Shown piece after piece: positions 53,816-64,000 of a stretch of 64,000 nt of DNA. Below the pieces are notes generated by a model. That model did not search any database and was not told the DNA's origin. It saw only the letters and a list, made by a program, of their open reading frames with translations. The first letter of the stretch is position 1. Each line of letters starts with the position of its first letter. The DNA comes from Xanthomonas cassavae CFBP 4642 (GTDB taxonomy: Bacteria; Pseudomonadota; Gammaproteobacteria; Xanthomonadales; Xanthomonadaceae), in assembly GCF_000454545.1 (NCBI RefSeq), contig NZ_CM002139.1, positions 1,085,899 to 1,149,898 of the forward strand. Direction: 5' to 3'. A program made the translations under genes and the position numbers.

Positions 53816-56425
53816 ATGTCAGCTCCCCACTCTACCGATCGTTGGATCGTCCTCAAGTTCGGCGGCACTTCGGTGTCGCGTCGTCATCGCTGGGACACGA
53901 TTGGAAAACTGGCGGGCAAACGGGCGAACGAAACCGGCGGCCGCGTGCTGGTGGTGGTGTCTGCATTGTCGGGCGTGACCAACGAGCTCACTGCCATTGC
54001 CGATGGCGCCGCCGACAGTGCGCAGCGCGTGGCCGCGCTGGAGCAGCGTCATCGCGAGTTCGTTGCCGAGCTCGAGCTCGATGCACAGACAGTGCTGGGC
54101 GAGCGGTTGGCCGCGTTGCACGCCTTGCTTGCCGATGCGCGTGCCGCAACGCGCACGCTCGATTGGCAGGCCGAGGTGCTGGGGCAGGGCGAATTGCTGT
54201 CTTCCACCATCGGTGCGGCGTATCTGCATGCCCGTGGCCTGGACATGGGCTGGCTGGACGCGCGGCAGTGGCTGTCGGCGTTGCCGCCGCAGCCCAATCA
54301 GAGCGAGTGGTCCAAGCGCCTGTCGGTGTCATGCCAGTGGCAATCGGATGCGGACTGGCGCGCGCGTTTCGATGCGCAGCCCACGCGCCTGTTGATCACG
54401 CAGGGTTTCATTTCGCGACACGCCGATGGCGGCACCGCCATCCTGGGCCGTGGCGGTTCGGACACCTCGGCGGCGTACTTCGGCGCGCTGCTCGGTGCCA
54501 GCCGGGTCGAAATCTGGACCGACGTGCCCGGCATGTTCAGCGCCAACCCGAAGGACGTGCCCGACGCGCGCCTGCTGACCCGGCTGGACTATTACGAAGC
54601 ACAGGAAATCGCCACCACCGGTGCCAAGGTGCTGCATCCGCGGTCGATCAAGCCCTGCCGCGATTCCGGCGTGCCGATGGCGATCCTGGATACCGAACGC
54701 CCGGATCTGCCCGGCACCAGCATCGACGGCAGCGCCGAGCCGGTGCCTGGCGTCAAGGCGATCAGCCGTCGCAACGGTATCGTCTTGGTGTCGATGGAAG
54801 GCATCGGCATGTGGCAGCAGGTGGGCTTCCTGGCCGATGTGTTCGCATTGTTCAAGAAGCATGGCCTGTCGGTGGACCTGATCGGTTCGGCCGAGACCAA
54901 TGTCACCGTGTCGCTGGATCCGTCGGAAAACCTGGTCAATACCGACGTACTGGCGGCGCTGTCGGCGGATCTGTCGCAGATCTGCAAGGTCAAGATCATT
55001 GTTCCTTGCGCGGCGATCACCCTGGTCGGGCGCGGCATGCGCTCGCTGCTGCACAAGCTGTCCGATGTGTGGGCCACGTTCGGGCAGGAACGCGTGCACA
55101 TGATTTCGCAGTCGTCCAACGACTTGAACCTGACCTTCGTCATCGATGAAGCCGATGCCGATGGCCTGCTGCCGATCCTGCATGCCGAACTGATCGACAG
55201 CGGTGCGATGCCGGTCAGCGAAGGCGAGGTGTTCGGACCGCGCTGGCGGCAGATCATCGGCTCGGTGCGGCCGCGGCCCACGCCGTGGTGGCATGCCGAG
55301 CGCGCGCATCTGCTGACCCTGTCCAGGGCCGGCACGCCGCGTTACGTCTATCACCTGCCCACGGTGCGTGCGCGGGCGCAGGCGCTGGCGCAGATTGCCG
55401 CGGTGGATCAGCGCTATTACGCCATCAAGGCCAATGCGCATCCGGCGATCCTGATGGCGCTGGAACAGGCTGGTTTCGGGCTGGAATGCGTGTCGCACGG
55501 TGAACTGCGCCGGGTGTTCCAGACGCTGCCGGAGCTGTCGCCGCGGCGGGTGCTGTTCACCCCGAGCTTTGCGTCCAGGGCCGAGTACGAAGCCGCCTTT
55601 GCGCTTGGCGTGACCGTCACCGTGGACAACGTCGAGGCGCTGCGCAACTGGCCGGAGGTGTTTGGTGGCCGCAACGTGTGGTTGCGCATCGACCTGGGCC
55701 ACGGCGATGGCCACCACGAGAAGGTCAATACCGGCGGCAAGGCGTCCAAGTTCGGCTTGTCGTCCACGCGCGTGGACGAGTTCGTGGAGGCGGCGCGCAC
55801 GCTCGATGTCACCATCACCGGCGTGCATGCGCACCTGGGCAGCGGCGTGGAGACCGGCGAGCACTGGCGGATGATGTACGACGAACTGGCCGGCTTCGCG
55901 CGTCGCATCGGCACGGTGGAGACCATCGATATCGGCGGCGGCCTGCCGATTCCGTACAGCGCCGAAGACGAGCCGTTCGATCTGGAGGTATGGGCCAAGG
56001 GCCTGGCCGAGGTCAAGGCCGTGCATCCTGGTTATCGCCTGGCGATCGAACCGGGCCGCTATCTGGTGGCCGAGGCCGGTGTGCTGCTGGCGCAGGTCAC
56101 CCAGGTGATCGAAAAGGACGGCGTGCAGCGCGTGGGGCTGGATGCGGGCATGAATACCTTGATTCGCCCGGCGCTCTACGACGCCTGGCACGACATCGAA
56201 AACCTGAGTCGGCTTGACGCGCCGGCCGATGGCAGTTTCGATATCGTCGGACCGATCTGCGAATCCTCGGACGTGTTCGGCAAGCGCCGCCGGCTGCCGG
56301 CCAGCACCGCGCCGGAGGATGTGATGCTGGTGGCCGATGCCGGTGCATACGGCTATTCGATGGCCAGCACCTACAACCAGCGCGAGTTGCCGCGCGAAGA
56401 GGTCATCGATGCGCCCGCTGGCTGA
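53816..56425 (+). CDS. lysC-lysA: Bifunctional aspartate kinase/diaminopimelate decarboxylase
   Basis: A two-enzyme fusion of 869 residues for the first and last steps of lysine synthesis. Aspartokinase part (1 to about 450): KFGGTSVSRRHRWD (14-27), GRGGSDTSAAYFGALL, ARLLTRLDYYEAQEIA and C-terminal ACT repeats (VSLDPSENLVNTD and SQSSNDLNLTFVIDE). Decarboxylase part (from about 490): PLP Lys538 (YYAIKANAHP), HLGSGVETGEHW, GGGLPIPYSAEDEPF, PICESSDVFGK and AYGYSMASTYN. The fusion is known from Xanthomonas and Xylella. Confidence 0.96.
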   Translation: MSAPHSTDRWIVLKFGGTSVSRRHRWDTIGKLAGKRANETGGRVLVVVSALSGVTNELTAIADGAADSAQRVAALEQRHREFVAELELDAQTVLGERLAALHALLADARAATRTLDWQAEVLGQGELLSSTIGAAYLHARGLDMGWLDARQWLSALPPQPNQSEWSKRLSVSCQWQSDADWRARFDAQPTRLLITQGFISRHADGGTAILGRGGSDTSAAYFGALLGASRVEIWTDVPGMFSANPKDVPDARLLTRLDYYEAQEIATTGAKVLHPRSIKPCRDSGVPMAILDTERPDLPGTSIDGSAEPVPGVKAISRRNGIVLVSMEGIGMWQQVGFLADVFALFKKHGLSVDLIGSAETNVTVSLDPSENLVNTDVLAALSADLSQICKVKIIVPCAAITLVGRGMRSLLHKLSDVWATFGQERVHMISQSSNDLNLTFVIDEADADGLLPILHAELIDSGAMPVSEGEVFGPRWRQIIGSVRPRPTPWWHAERAHLLTLSRAGTPRYVYHLPTVRARAQALAQIAAVDQRYYAIKANAHPAILMALEQAGFGLECVSHGELRRVFQTLPELSPRRVLFTPSFASRAEYEAAFALGVTVTVDNVEALRNWPEVFGGRNVWLRIDLGHGDGHHEKVNTGGKASKFGLSSTRVDEFVEAARTLDVTITGVHAHLGSGVETGEHWRMMYDELAGFARRIGTVETIDIGGGLPIPYSAEDEPFDLEVWAKGLAEVKAVHPGYRLAIEPGRYLVAEAGVLLAQVTQVIEKDGVQRVGLDAGMNTLIRPALYDAWHDIENLSRLDAPADGSFDIVGPICESSDVFGKRRRLPASTAPEDVMLVADAGAYGYSMASTYNQRELPREEVIDAPAG

Positions 56426-56863
56426 GTTCGTGGTGCTCAGCATGCTGGCCGGCGCTGCGTCGATGGTGATGTCCACGGCCATCGACATGGTCGACCTGCG
56501 CGTACCCTGGACCGACAGCCTGAAGTGGGTGTTGCCCGCAGTGCTTGCCGCCGGCACCGGCGCGTGGTGCTCCGGCCGCTGGCAGCAGCGTCGCCAGGCG
56601 CGCGCCTCGGCACGGCAGGCTGGCGGCATGGCGGTGCGCACGGTGCTGTTGAGCGGGCTCAGCTATCTGCCGGCGCTGCTGGTGTACCTGTTGCTGGCGC
56701 TGGCGGTGACCGGCGATGCGAAGGTGATCGGCTCGCAGGTCGTGCTGCTGCTGTTCGCGGTCGGTTGCCTGCCGCTGCTGTGGGCCGCGGTACCGTTTTC
56801 CATGATTGAATATGTCCTGTGCCGACGTTATCTGCGTCGTTTGCACGTTCCTGCAGGTAGTCC

Positions 56864-56867
<4 letters not shown>
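56409..56867 (+). CDS. Small membrane protein between lysC-lysA and murL
   Basis: Unrecognised 152-residue protein with four predicted helices (about 3-21, 35-54, 77-101, 110-135) and basic cytoplasmic loops (RWQQRRQARASARQ, CRRYLRRLH). It starts inside the lysA end (17-bp overlap) and ends 4 bp inside murL, so it is translated as part of this envelope-precursor operon. Function unknown. Confidence 0.85.
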
Positions 56868-58199
<1,332 letters not shown>

Positions 58200-58219
<20 letters not shown>

Positions 58220-59606
58220 GGGCAGGGCGGTTGCGTTGTGGGGATGGGGGCGCGAAGGACGCGCGGCGTATCGCGCATTGCGCACCGCGCTGCCTGCCCA
58301 GCCATTGACGGTGTTCTGCAGTGCCGAGGAGGCGCGCGAACTCGCGGCGCTGGACGATGCGGCATTGCAGGTAGAGACCGATTCCAGCGCGCAGGCGTTG
58401 GGCCGGTTCGAGATCGTGCTGAAGTCGCCCGGCATCAGCCCGTATCGCGCCGAGGCGTTGGCCGCCGCCGCGCACGGCACGCGGTTCATCGGCGGCACCG
58501 CGCTGTGGTTTGCAGAGCACGCGCGGACCGATGGCGACGTGCCTGGCGTCATCTGTGTCACCGGTACCAAGGGCAAGAGCACCACCACTGCGCTGTTGGC
58601 GCACCTGCTGCGCAGCGCCGGGCACCGTACCGCGCTGGTCGGCAATATCGGCCAACCCTTGCTGGAAGTGCTGGCACCGCAGCCGCCACCGGCGTACTGG
58701 GCGATCGAGTTGTCCAGCTACCAGACCGGCGAGGTCGCGCGCAGCGGTGCGCGCCCGCAGCTGGCGCTGGTGTTGAACCTGTTTCCCGAACACCTGGACT
58801 GGCACGGCGATGAGGCGCGCTACGTGCGCGACAAGCTGTCGCTGGTGACCGAAGGCCGCCCGCGGATCGCCTTGCTCAACGCCGCCGATCCGCTGCTGCG
58901 CGGTATGCAGTTGCCCGAGAGCGAGGTGCGCTGGTTCAATCATCCCGACGGCTGGCATTTGCGCGGCGACGTGGTGTACCGCGGCGAGCAGGCCATTTTC
59001 GATACCGCCAACGTGCCGCTGCCCGGCGAACATAACCGCCGTAATCTGTGCGCGGTGCTGGCCGCTGTGGAGGCGCTGGACCTGGATGCCGCTGCACTCG
59101 CGCCGGCCGCGTCGAGTTTCCGCCCCTTGCCCAATCGGCTGCAGTTGCTGGGCAGCGTGGATGGCATCAGCTACGTCAACGACTCGATCAGCACCACGCC
59201 GCATGCGTCGCTGGCCGCGCTGGCGTGCTTCGCGCAGCGCCGCGTGGCCCTGCTGGTCGGCGGCCACGATCGCGGGCTGGATTGGCAGGATTTCGCCGAG
59301 CATATGGCGCAGCAGGCACCGCTGGAAATCGTCACCATGGGCGCCAATGGCCCGCGGATCCATGCGTTACTGGCGCCGCTGGCCGTAAGCGGTCGCTTCG
59401 GCCTGCATGCTGCCGACGACCTGGAGCACGCGATGCGGCTGGCACGCCAGGCGCTGGGCGAGCAGGGCGGCGTGGTGCTGCTGTCGCCGGGTGCGCCCAG
59501 CTTCGGGGCGTATAGCGACTACGTTGCGCGCGGCCGCCATTTTGCGCAGCTGGCCGGGTTCGATCCGGCGGCGATCAGTGCGATTCCCGGCTTGGGCGTG
59601 CAATAG
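58200..59606 (+). CDS. murD2: UDP-MurNAc-L-Ala:L-glutamate ligase MurD2
   Basis: Mur ligase that adds L-glutamate (rather than D-glutamate) to UDP-MurNAc-L-Ala. The 468-residue product has the Rossmann start [20 protein letters not shown] motif [44 protein letters not shown], and [14 protein letters not shown]. Starts at GTG 58200, 20 bp inside murL. Together the pair makes the D-Glu product. Confidence 0.93.
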
Positions 59607-59764
59607 CGCTGCGTTGCTCGCGCGCGGAGCGACGGCGCCATCCGCCCCGGGTTTTTCGACGGCCGTGGCAGAACGCCGACGCGATCGGTCCGTCGGCATC
59701 CACGCTGACCCGGCCTGCACGGCGGCAGCGCCTACACTCGCCGGACCTTCCCGGGAGCAGACAC

Positions 59765-60565
59765 ATGCACAAGCAATGGAGATGGCGTGGCGTTGGGTTG
59801 TTCGGTGTCTTGGCGTCGCTGGCGTTGCCCGCCGCCGCAGCGATGCAGGCCAAGCCGCTGGAATGGACGATCGGCAAGGACACCTTCAGCGGCGTGCTGG
59901 TCTACGACGACGCCGGTGCCGCCAAGCGCCCAGGGCTGGTGATGGTGCCGAACTGGCGCGGGGTCAACGATTCGGCGGTCACCAAGGCCAAGCAACTGGC
60001 CGGCGACGATTACGTGGTGCTGGTTGCCGACGTCTACGGCAAGGGCAAGCGTCCGGCCAACGACAGTGAGGCCGGGCAGTTTGCCGGTGCCCTGAAGAAG
60101 GACCCGCCGACGCTGCGCGCCCGCGCGCTGAAAGCAGTGGATGTGCTCAAGGCGCAGGCCGGCAAGGTGCCGCTGGATGCATCGCGCATCGGTGCGGTGG
60201 GATTCTGCTTCGGCGGCACCACGGTGCTGGAGCTGGTGCGCGCCGGTGCGCAACTGGCCGGTGTGGTCAGCCTGCACGGTGGCATCGCCACGCCCAGCCC
60301 GGCGGCGGCCGGCTCGGCCAGGACGCCGCTGCTGGTGCTCAATGGCGCCGACGACAAGAGCGTGAGCAAGGCGGACATCGCCGCCTTCGAAACCGAGATG
60401 AATGCGGCCGGCGCGGACTGGCAGTTCGTCAATTTCAGCGGTGCGGTGCATTGCTTTGCCGAAGCCGATGCCAACAGCCCGCCAGGCTGCCTGTACAACC
60501 CGCGTGCCGCCAAGCGTGCCTATCGCATGCTGGGTGACTTCTTCGATGAGCGCTTTGGTTTGTAA
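59765..60565 (+). CDS. Dienelactone hydrolase family protein
   Basis: Exported alpha/beta hydrolase, 266 residues. Signal peptide about 1-27 (ending AAAA). Nucleophile Cys148 in GFCFGG, Asp196 or 197 (NGADDKS) and His229 (AVHCFAE) form the dienelactone-hydrolase triad. The periplasmic location suggests a role in hydrolysing environmental lactones or esters; the substrate is unknown. Convergent with ispB across a repeat. Confidence 0.92.
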   Translation: MHKQWRWRGVGLFGVLASLALPAAAAMQAKPLEWTIGKDTFSGVLVYDDAGAAKRPGLVMVPNWRGVNDSAVTKAKQLAGDDYVVLVADVYGKGKRPANDSEAGQFAGALKKDPPTLRARALKAVDVLKAQAGKVPLDASRIGAVGFCFGGTTVLELVRAGAQLAGVVSLHGGIATPSPAAAGSARTPLLVLNGADDKSVSKADIAAFETEMNAAGADWQFVNFSGAVHCFAEADANSPPGCLYNPRAAKRAYRMLGDFFDERFGL

Positions 60566-60750
60566 CCGGGATTGGTGATTTGGGATTCGGGATTCGCAAA
60601 AGCGTGGTCCCGTCTTTCAAATCTTTCCGTGAGTTTGTGCTCAGGGGCTTGCGTTGAACATCGCTGTGCCATCGAATGCCGGGATGCGTAAGAGCACAAC
60701 CAAGCCGCTCTTACGCATCCCAAATCTCCAATCCCAAATTCCGTCCGGTG
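60564..60750. repeat. Palindromic element with 7-bp repeat arms (convergent gap)
   Basis: Left arm GGGATTG, GTGATTT, GGGATTC, GGGATTC, GCAAAAGCG (60570-60605); right arm CGCTCTTACGCATCCCAAATC, with TCCAATCCCAAATTCC (60705-60742). Related to the pilT-pilU and sufB-sufC elements but with a longer spacer. Between convergent transcripts, and may terminate both. Confidence 0.7.
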
Positions 60751-60766
60751 CGCGAAGCGCGCCGGA

Positions 60767-61765
60767 TCAATGCGTGCGCTCGACCGCGTAACGCGCCAGG
60801 CCGCGCAGCGCCGCCACTGCAGGACTATGCGCCAAGGTGCCGAGCGCCTGTTCGGCGGCGGCGGCATACTCGGCGGCGCGCTGGCGGCTGTAGTCCAATC
60901 CGCCGGTGGCATGGATGGCGGCCAGCACTTCGGGCATTGCCGCAGCATCGCCCTGTTCGACGATGGCGCGCAGGCGCTGCCGGGTGGCCTCGTCCGAGTG
61001 CGCCATGGCGTGGATCAGCGGCAACGTGGCCTTGCCTTCGGCCAGATCGTCGCCCAGGTTCTTGCCCAGATCCTCGGCCTCGGCGGCGTAATCGAGCACG
61101 TCGTCGGCGATCTGGAAGGCGAAGCCCAGCTGCATGCCGTAGTCGTACAGCTGCTGCTGCACCTGCGCATCCGCGCCCGAGGCCAGCGCGCCCAGACGGG
61201 TACCGGCGGCGAACAGTACCGCCGTTTTGCGCTCGATCACCCGCAGGTAGGCGGCTTCGTCGGTGTCGGGGTTGTGCACGTGCAGCAGCTGCAGCACCTC
61301 GCCTTCGGCGATGCGGTTGGTGGTGTCGGCCAGGATCTGCATGACTTCCATGCGATCCAGCTCCACCATCAACTGGAAGCTGCGCGAATACAGGAAATCG
61401 CCGACCAGCACGCTGGGCGCATTGCCCCACAGCGCGTTGGCGGTGCTGCGCCCGCGGCGCAGGTCTGACTCGTCCACCACGTCGTCGTGTAGCAGGGTGG
61501 AGGTGTGGATGAATTCAATGATCGCCGCCAGTTGATGGTGCTCCGGGCCGGAGCCGCCAGCGGCGTGGCCGGCCAGCATCACCAGCATCGGCCGCAGGCG
61601 TTTGCCGCCGGCGGAGATGATGTGATCGGCAATCTGGTTGATCAGCACGACATCCGAGGCCAGACGGCGGCGGATCAGCGCGTCGACCGCGGCCATGTCG
61701 GGCGCGGCGAGGGACTGGATCTGGGGCAGGCCCAGGACGGTGGGGAGGTCTTCGGCGATGGTCAT
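60767..61765 (-). CDS. ispB: Octaprenyl diphosphate synthase IspB
   Basis: Makes the long isoprenoid side chain of ubiquinone. The 332-residue product has the first Asp-rich motif DDVVDESDLRRG (94-105), GGKRLRPMLVML, GDFLYSRSFQLM, and the second DDVLDY with GKNLGDDLAEGKATLP. ATG 61765 gives the normal N-terminus; the frame is open upstream to 62251 without similarity. Single gene. Confidence 0.95.
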   Translation of the reverse strand: MTIAEDLPTVLGLPQIQSLAAPDMAAVDALIRRRLASDVVLINQIADHIISAGGKRLRPMLVMLAGHAAGGSGPEHHQLAAIIEFIHTSTLLHDDVVDESDLRRGRSTANALWGNAPSVLVGDFLYSRSFQLMVELDRMEVMQILADTTNRIAEGEVLQLLHVHNPDTDEAAYLRVIERKTAVLFAAGTRLGALASGADAQVQQQLYDYGMQLGFAFQIADDVLDYAAEAEDLGKNLGDDLAEGKATLPLIHAMAHSDEATRQRLRAIVEQGDAAAMPEVLAAIHATGGLDYSRQRAAEYAAAAEQALGTLAHSPAVAALRGLARYAVERTH

Positions 61766-62036
61766 GCGCAGGCGTTCGTGATGTGCCTCGATTATAGGTG
61801 CCCGGGCCGGATCCGTCCCGCCGCGTGTGCTGCGGCGGCCGGGGCAGGGCGGAAACCGTTGCGGCGCCTGACCCGCGGGGCTGACGGCCGGTGCCGATTC
61901 CCACCTGCCGGCGCGGGATTTCCCGGCCCGGCGGCGGGCCGCGCGGCGGCACCCGGGCAGGGCAGGTGCGGTAACATTGGCCCCAAGACATTCACCGCCG
62001 CGCCCCTTCGGCGCCGGCGCACCATCGGAAGCATTT

Positions 62037-62576
62037 ATGGCCCGCGGCATCAACAAAGTCATCCTCGTCGGCAACCTCGGCAACGATCCCGACACCAAGT
62101 ACACCCAGGCCGGCATGGCGATCACCCGCGTGAGCCTGGCCACCACCAGCGTGCGCAAGGACCGCGACGGCAACAACCAGGAGCGCACCGAATGGCACCG
62201 CGTGGTGTTCTTCGGCAAGTTGGGCGAGATCGCTGGCGAATACCTGCGCAAGGGCTCGCAGGTCTACGTCGAAGGCGAGCTGCGCTACGACAAGTACACC
62301 GGCCAGGACGGCGTGGAGAAGTACAGCACCGATATCGTCGCCAACGAGATGCAGATGCTCGGCGGCCGTGGTGAAGGCGGCGGTGGCGGCATGGGCGGCG
62401 ACCGTCCGCAGCGCTCGCAGGCCCCGCGCCAGCAGGGCGGTGGTGGTGGCGGGCAGGGCGGCGGCTACGGCGGCGGTGGCGGTGGTCAGGACTATGCCCC
62501 GCGTCGTCAACAGCCGGCGCAGCAGCAGTCGGCTCCGCCGATGGACGATTTTGCCGACGACGACATCCCGTTCTAG
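62037..62576 (+). CDS. ssb: Single-stranded DNA-binding protein SSB
   Basis: Tetrameric single-strand binding protein, 179 residues. OB fold 1-110 ([56 protein letters not shown]), a Gly/Gln-rich linker (about 115-165) and the acidic tip [11 protein letters not shown] that recruits repair proteins. Followed by a clear terminator. Divergent from ispB. Confidence 0.97.
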   Translation: MARGINKVILVGNLGNDPDTKYTQAGMAITRVSLATTSVRKDRDGNNQERTEWHRVVFFGKLGEIAGEYLRKGSQVYVEGELRYDKYTGQDGVEKYSTDIVANEMQMLGGRGEGGGGGMGGDRPQRSQAPRQQGGGGGGQGGGYGGGGGGQDYAPRRQQPAQQQSAPPMDDFADDDIPF

Positions 62577-62612
62577 GACACGCCTGGTAGGGCGTGTTGA
62601 TGAACATTTCAG

Positions 62613-62640
62613 AAGAGCCCCTTTCGAGGGGCTTTTCTTT
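62613..62640 (+). terminator. Intrinsic terminator after ssb
   Basis: AGCCCCT, loop TTCG, AGGGGCT (62616-62633) followed by TTTCTTTT. Confidence 0.92.
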
Positions 62641-62904
62641 TGCTCGATGGTGCTGGCCGCCTATGTAACGTCGTTCTTGTCGAAGGACAGCTGGGACGAC
62701 TACAGCGTGCGCTGCTTCGACGGGATGGGCGATGCGGCTGTTGGTCGACACCGCTTCGCGTGCCAGGACGATCGATCGAGCGGCGCGGCAATCCTGGGAG
62801 CGAATTGGATACCCCAACGCTGGTCGCGGCCAGACGGTAGCGGTCGATTGGAAGCATCGCTATCGTCCTTCCCAAGACGGGAACCTTTAAAGCGAAGCTT
62901 GGCG

Positions 62905-63036
62905 GCAAGCAGCAAGCAGCAAGCAGCAAGCAGCAAGCAACAAGCAGCAAGCAACAAGCAACAAGCAACAAGCAACAAGCAACAAGCAGCAAGCAACAAG
63001 CAGCAAGCAACAAGCAGCAAGCAGCAAGCAGCAAGC
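62905..63036. repeat. 7-bp minisatellite AGCAAGC/AACAAGC, about 19 units
   Basis: An uninterrupted array in which the units AGCAAGC and AACAAGC alternate irregularly; the second base is the only variation. Likely to vary in copy number, and therefore a candidate strain-typing marker. Confidence 0.95.
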
Positions 63037-63478
63037 GCCTCTGCGTCCTTGCCTTCGTGGGACGTCAGCGTGCATCGCGAGCGGTTGGCTCAAGCAACGA
63101 TCTGGCGTGGCCTTTCGTGTCGGGTCCATGCTGGCGCTCACGGCGAGGGCTAGTCCCGACGGCACGGGTCAAGTGTGGTGAATGCGCCTGGCCGACGAGG
63201 CGAACAGGCCCGGCACGCGTTGTCGAACCGGCCCCATTGGTCATCCAGGCAGCAGTGCCATAGCTGCGAGGAGGATGGTTGCGCCGGCATGTCGCCACGC
63301 TTGGCCTGCATGGGGAGCCATGGGTTCACGGATACCCACATTCCGCCGTACACCTGGCAGTCCGCGCTCCCGCGTTGCCCGACGTTCCATCACCGTGGGC
63401 AACAGGCGCTACAGGAGCACAGGCGTAACGGGCGCAACAGCCAATGTGGCTGCCGCCCGGGCTCTCGTGCACTGCGTC

Positions 63479-63525
63479 TTGCAAAAAGACGATTCCCTCC
63501 TCTATGGTGCAATCGATTGAATCGA
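63479..63525 (+). promoter_or_regulatory. Possible promoter and operator
   Basis: TTGCAA (63479-63484), 18-base spacer, TATGGT (63503-63508), followed at once by the perfect palindrome TCGATT-G-AATCGA (63513-63525). Sits about 45 bp before the start of the final gene. Confidence 0.35.
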
Positions 63526-63569
63526 GGCAATCCTCAGCATTTGGGACTGGTTGGGAGGCCGGAAAACGA

Positions 63570-64000
63570 ATGGCTATGCAATCGAGCGGGCCGGTTCCGG
63601 CTCCGGGGTTCACGAGGCGAGATGCGCTGCGCTTGGGTGTCGCCGGGAGCCTTGGCTTCAGCGTCGCGGGCGTGCTGCCCGCGCTTGCCGCTGCCACGCC
63701 GCGCAAGGGCAAGGGCAAGCTGAAGCATTCCGTGGCCCGCTGGACGTTTCCGCAGCAGTCGATCGCCCAGCTTTGTCAGACGGTGAAACAGCTTGGATTC
63801 GCCGCCATCGATCTGGTCGGCCCGGCCGATTGGCCTACGTTGAAGGCCAACGGCGTGTACAGCTCAATGTGCAACGGCGCGGAGATGGGCCTGGACAAGG
63901 GGTTCGCCGGCCGCCAGTTCCACGACCAGCTGGTCGAGCGCTACACGCGGCACATCGACCTGGTGGCCGATGCCGGCTACCGCAACCTCATCTGTTTTTC
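63570..64000 (+). CDS. Tat-exported TIM-barrel sugar-isomerase-like protein (partial)
   Basis: The first 143 residues of a protein cut by the window end. The N-terminus TRRDALRLGVAGSLGF (15-30) is a twin-arginine signal, with cleavage expected near ALAAA (38-42). The mature start KLKHSVARWTFPQQSIAQLC and ELGFAAIDLVGPADW-like segment place it in the xylose-isomerase/hydroxypyruvate-isomerase TIM-barrel family. Start ATG 63570 has GGAGG about 11 bases upstream; ATG 63576 is possible. The substrate is unknown. Confidence 0.88.
   Translation, partial: MAMQSSGPVPAPGFTRRDALRLGVAGSLGFSVAGVLPALAAATPRKGKGKLKHSVARWTFPQQSIAQLCQTVKQLGFAAIDLVGPADWPTLKANGVYSSMCNGAEMGLDKGFAGRQFHDQLVERYTRHIDLVADAGYRNLICF

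Larger units (their letters stand above)
62641..63569. other. Gene-poor region, 929 bp
   Basis: No supported gene. It contains the 132-bp minisatellite and, near its right end, a possible promoter and palindrome for the final gene. The open frames in the minisatellite are products of its periodicity. Confidence 0.6.

Noticed and set aside
54329..56641. Minus-strand frame of 770 codons across lysC-lysA
   Set aside because: Antisense shadow of the fused enzyme.
62905..63036. CRISPR array
   Set aside because: Units are 7 bp with no spacers and no cas genes nearby.
62609..63165. Leu/Ala/Cys-rich frames on the minus strand in the minisatellite
   Set aside because: A 7-bp unit gives a 7-residue periodic peptide in every frame; no start signal or family.

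Overview
The window is a high-GC gammaproteobacterial chromosome segment that reads as Xanthomonas or a very close relative. Supporting evidence: the rpoN-lptBAC-kdsC-kdsD-bolA-murA block, a fused aspartate kinase/diaminopimelate decarboxylase, the MurD2-MurL route to D-glutamyl peptidoglycan precursor, a suf operon led by its own Rrf2 regulator, and dispersed repeats built from 7-bp units. It is core chromosome, not a mobile island: I see no integrase, transposase, phage gene, tRNA, rRNA or CRISPR array. About 66 protein genes are supported.

Layout. 70-6972: sigma-54, lipopolysaccharide export (LptBAC), Kdo synthesis (KdsC, KdsD), BolA, MurA and a small EF-hand membrane protein. 7160-11042: two DUF3108 exported proteins, PurN, a small membrane protein, PurM. 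11065-14044: DUF2066 protein, PerM-like permease, Hda. 14137-15887: cell-wall recycling MurU and AmgK. 15927-20195: stress membrane protein, M20 peptidase, ComEA-like protein, a candidate RsmA-binding small RNA, and HutD with an Asp-rich insert. 20460-29410: a ferric-siderophore uptake and reduction cluster (diflavin reductase, ApbE, DUF4198, DUF2271, PepSY protein, Sel1 protein, PiuC, TonB receptor) with a Fur-type promoter. 29744-36344: Rieske protein, acetyltransferase, sufS-D-C-B and the suf regulator. 36518-42881: SET-domain methyltransferase, PfpI protein, exported proteins, M23 peptidase, HU protein with a histone-H1-like tail, ProC and YggS. 43204-46381: PilT, PilU, YitT. 46579-53634: Tag glycosylase, AlgH, RuvX, PyrB, OsmC, glycine-zipper protein, two PhzF proteins. 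53816-59606: LysC-LysA fusion, a membrane protein, MurL, MurD2. 59765-64000: dienelactone hydrolase, IspB, SSB, and the start of a Tat-exported TIM-barrel protein.

How genes work together. Several blocks serve the envelope: lipid A/Kdo assembly and transport, precursor synthesis (MurA, MurD2, MurL, DAP decarboxylase) and recycling (AmgK, MurU). The iron cluster makes sense as outer-membrane uptake plus inner-membrane electron delivery to periplasmic ferric complexes, and the adjacent suf operon uses iron for Fe-S assembly.

The most interesting non-gene signals are (1) a possible CsrA/RsmA-sponging RNA at about 18965-19082 with GGA-loop hairpins and a strong terminator; (2) a 143-bp repeat with imperfect terminal inverted repeats, present three times; (3) palindromic elements whose arms are 7-bp tandem repeats, sitting inside the suf operon and between pilT and pilU; and (4) a 19-unit 7-bp minisatellite at 62905-63036. 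All were found by eye and need computation to confirm.
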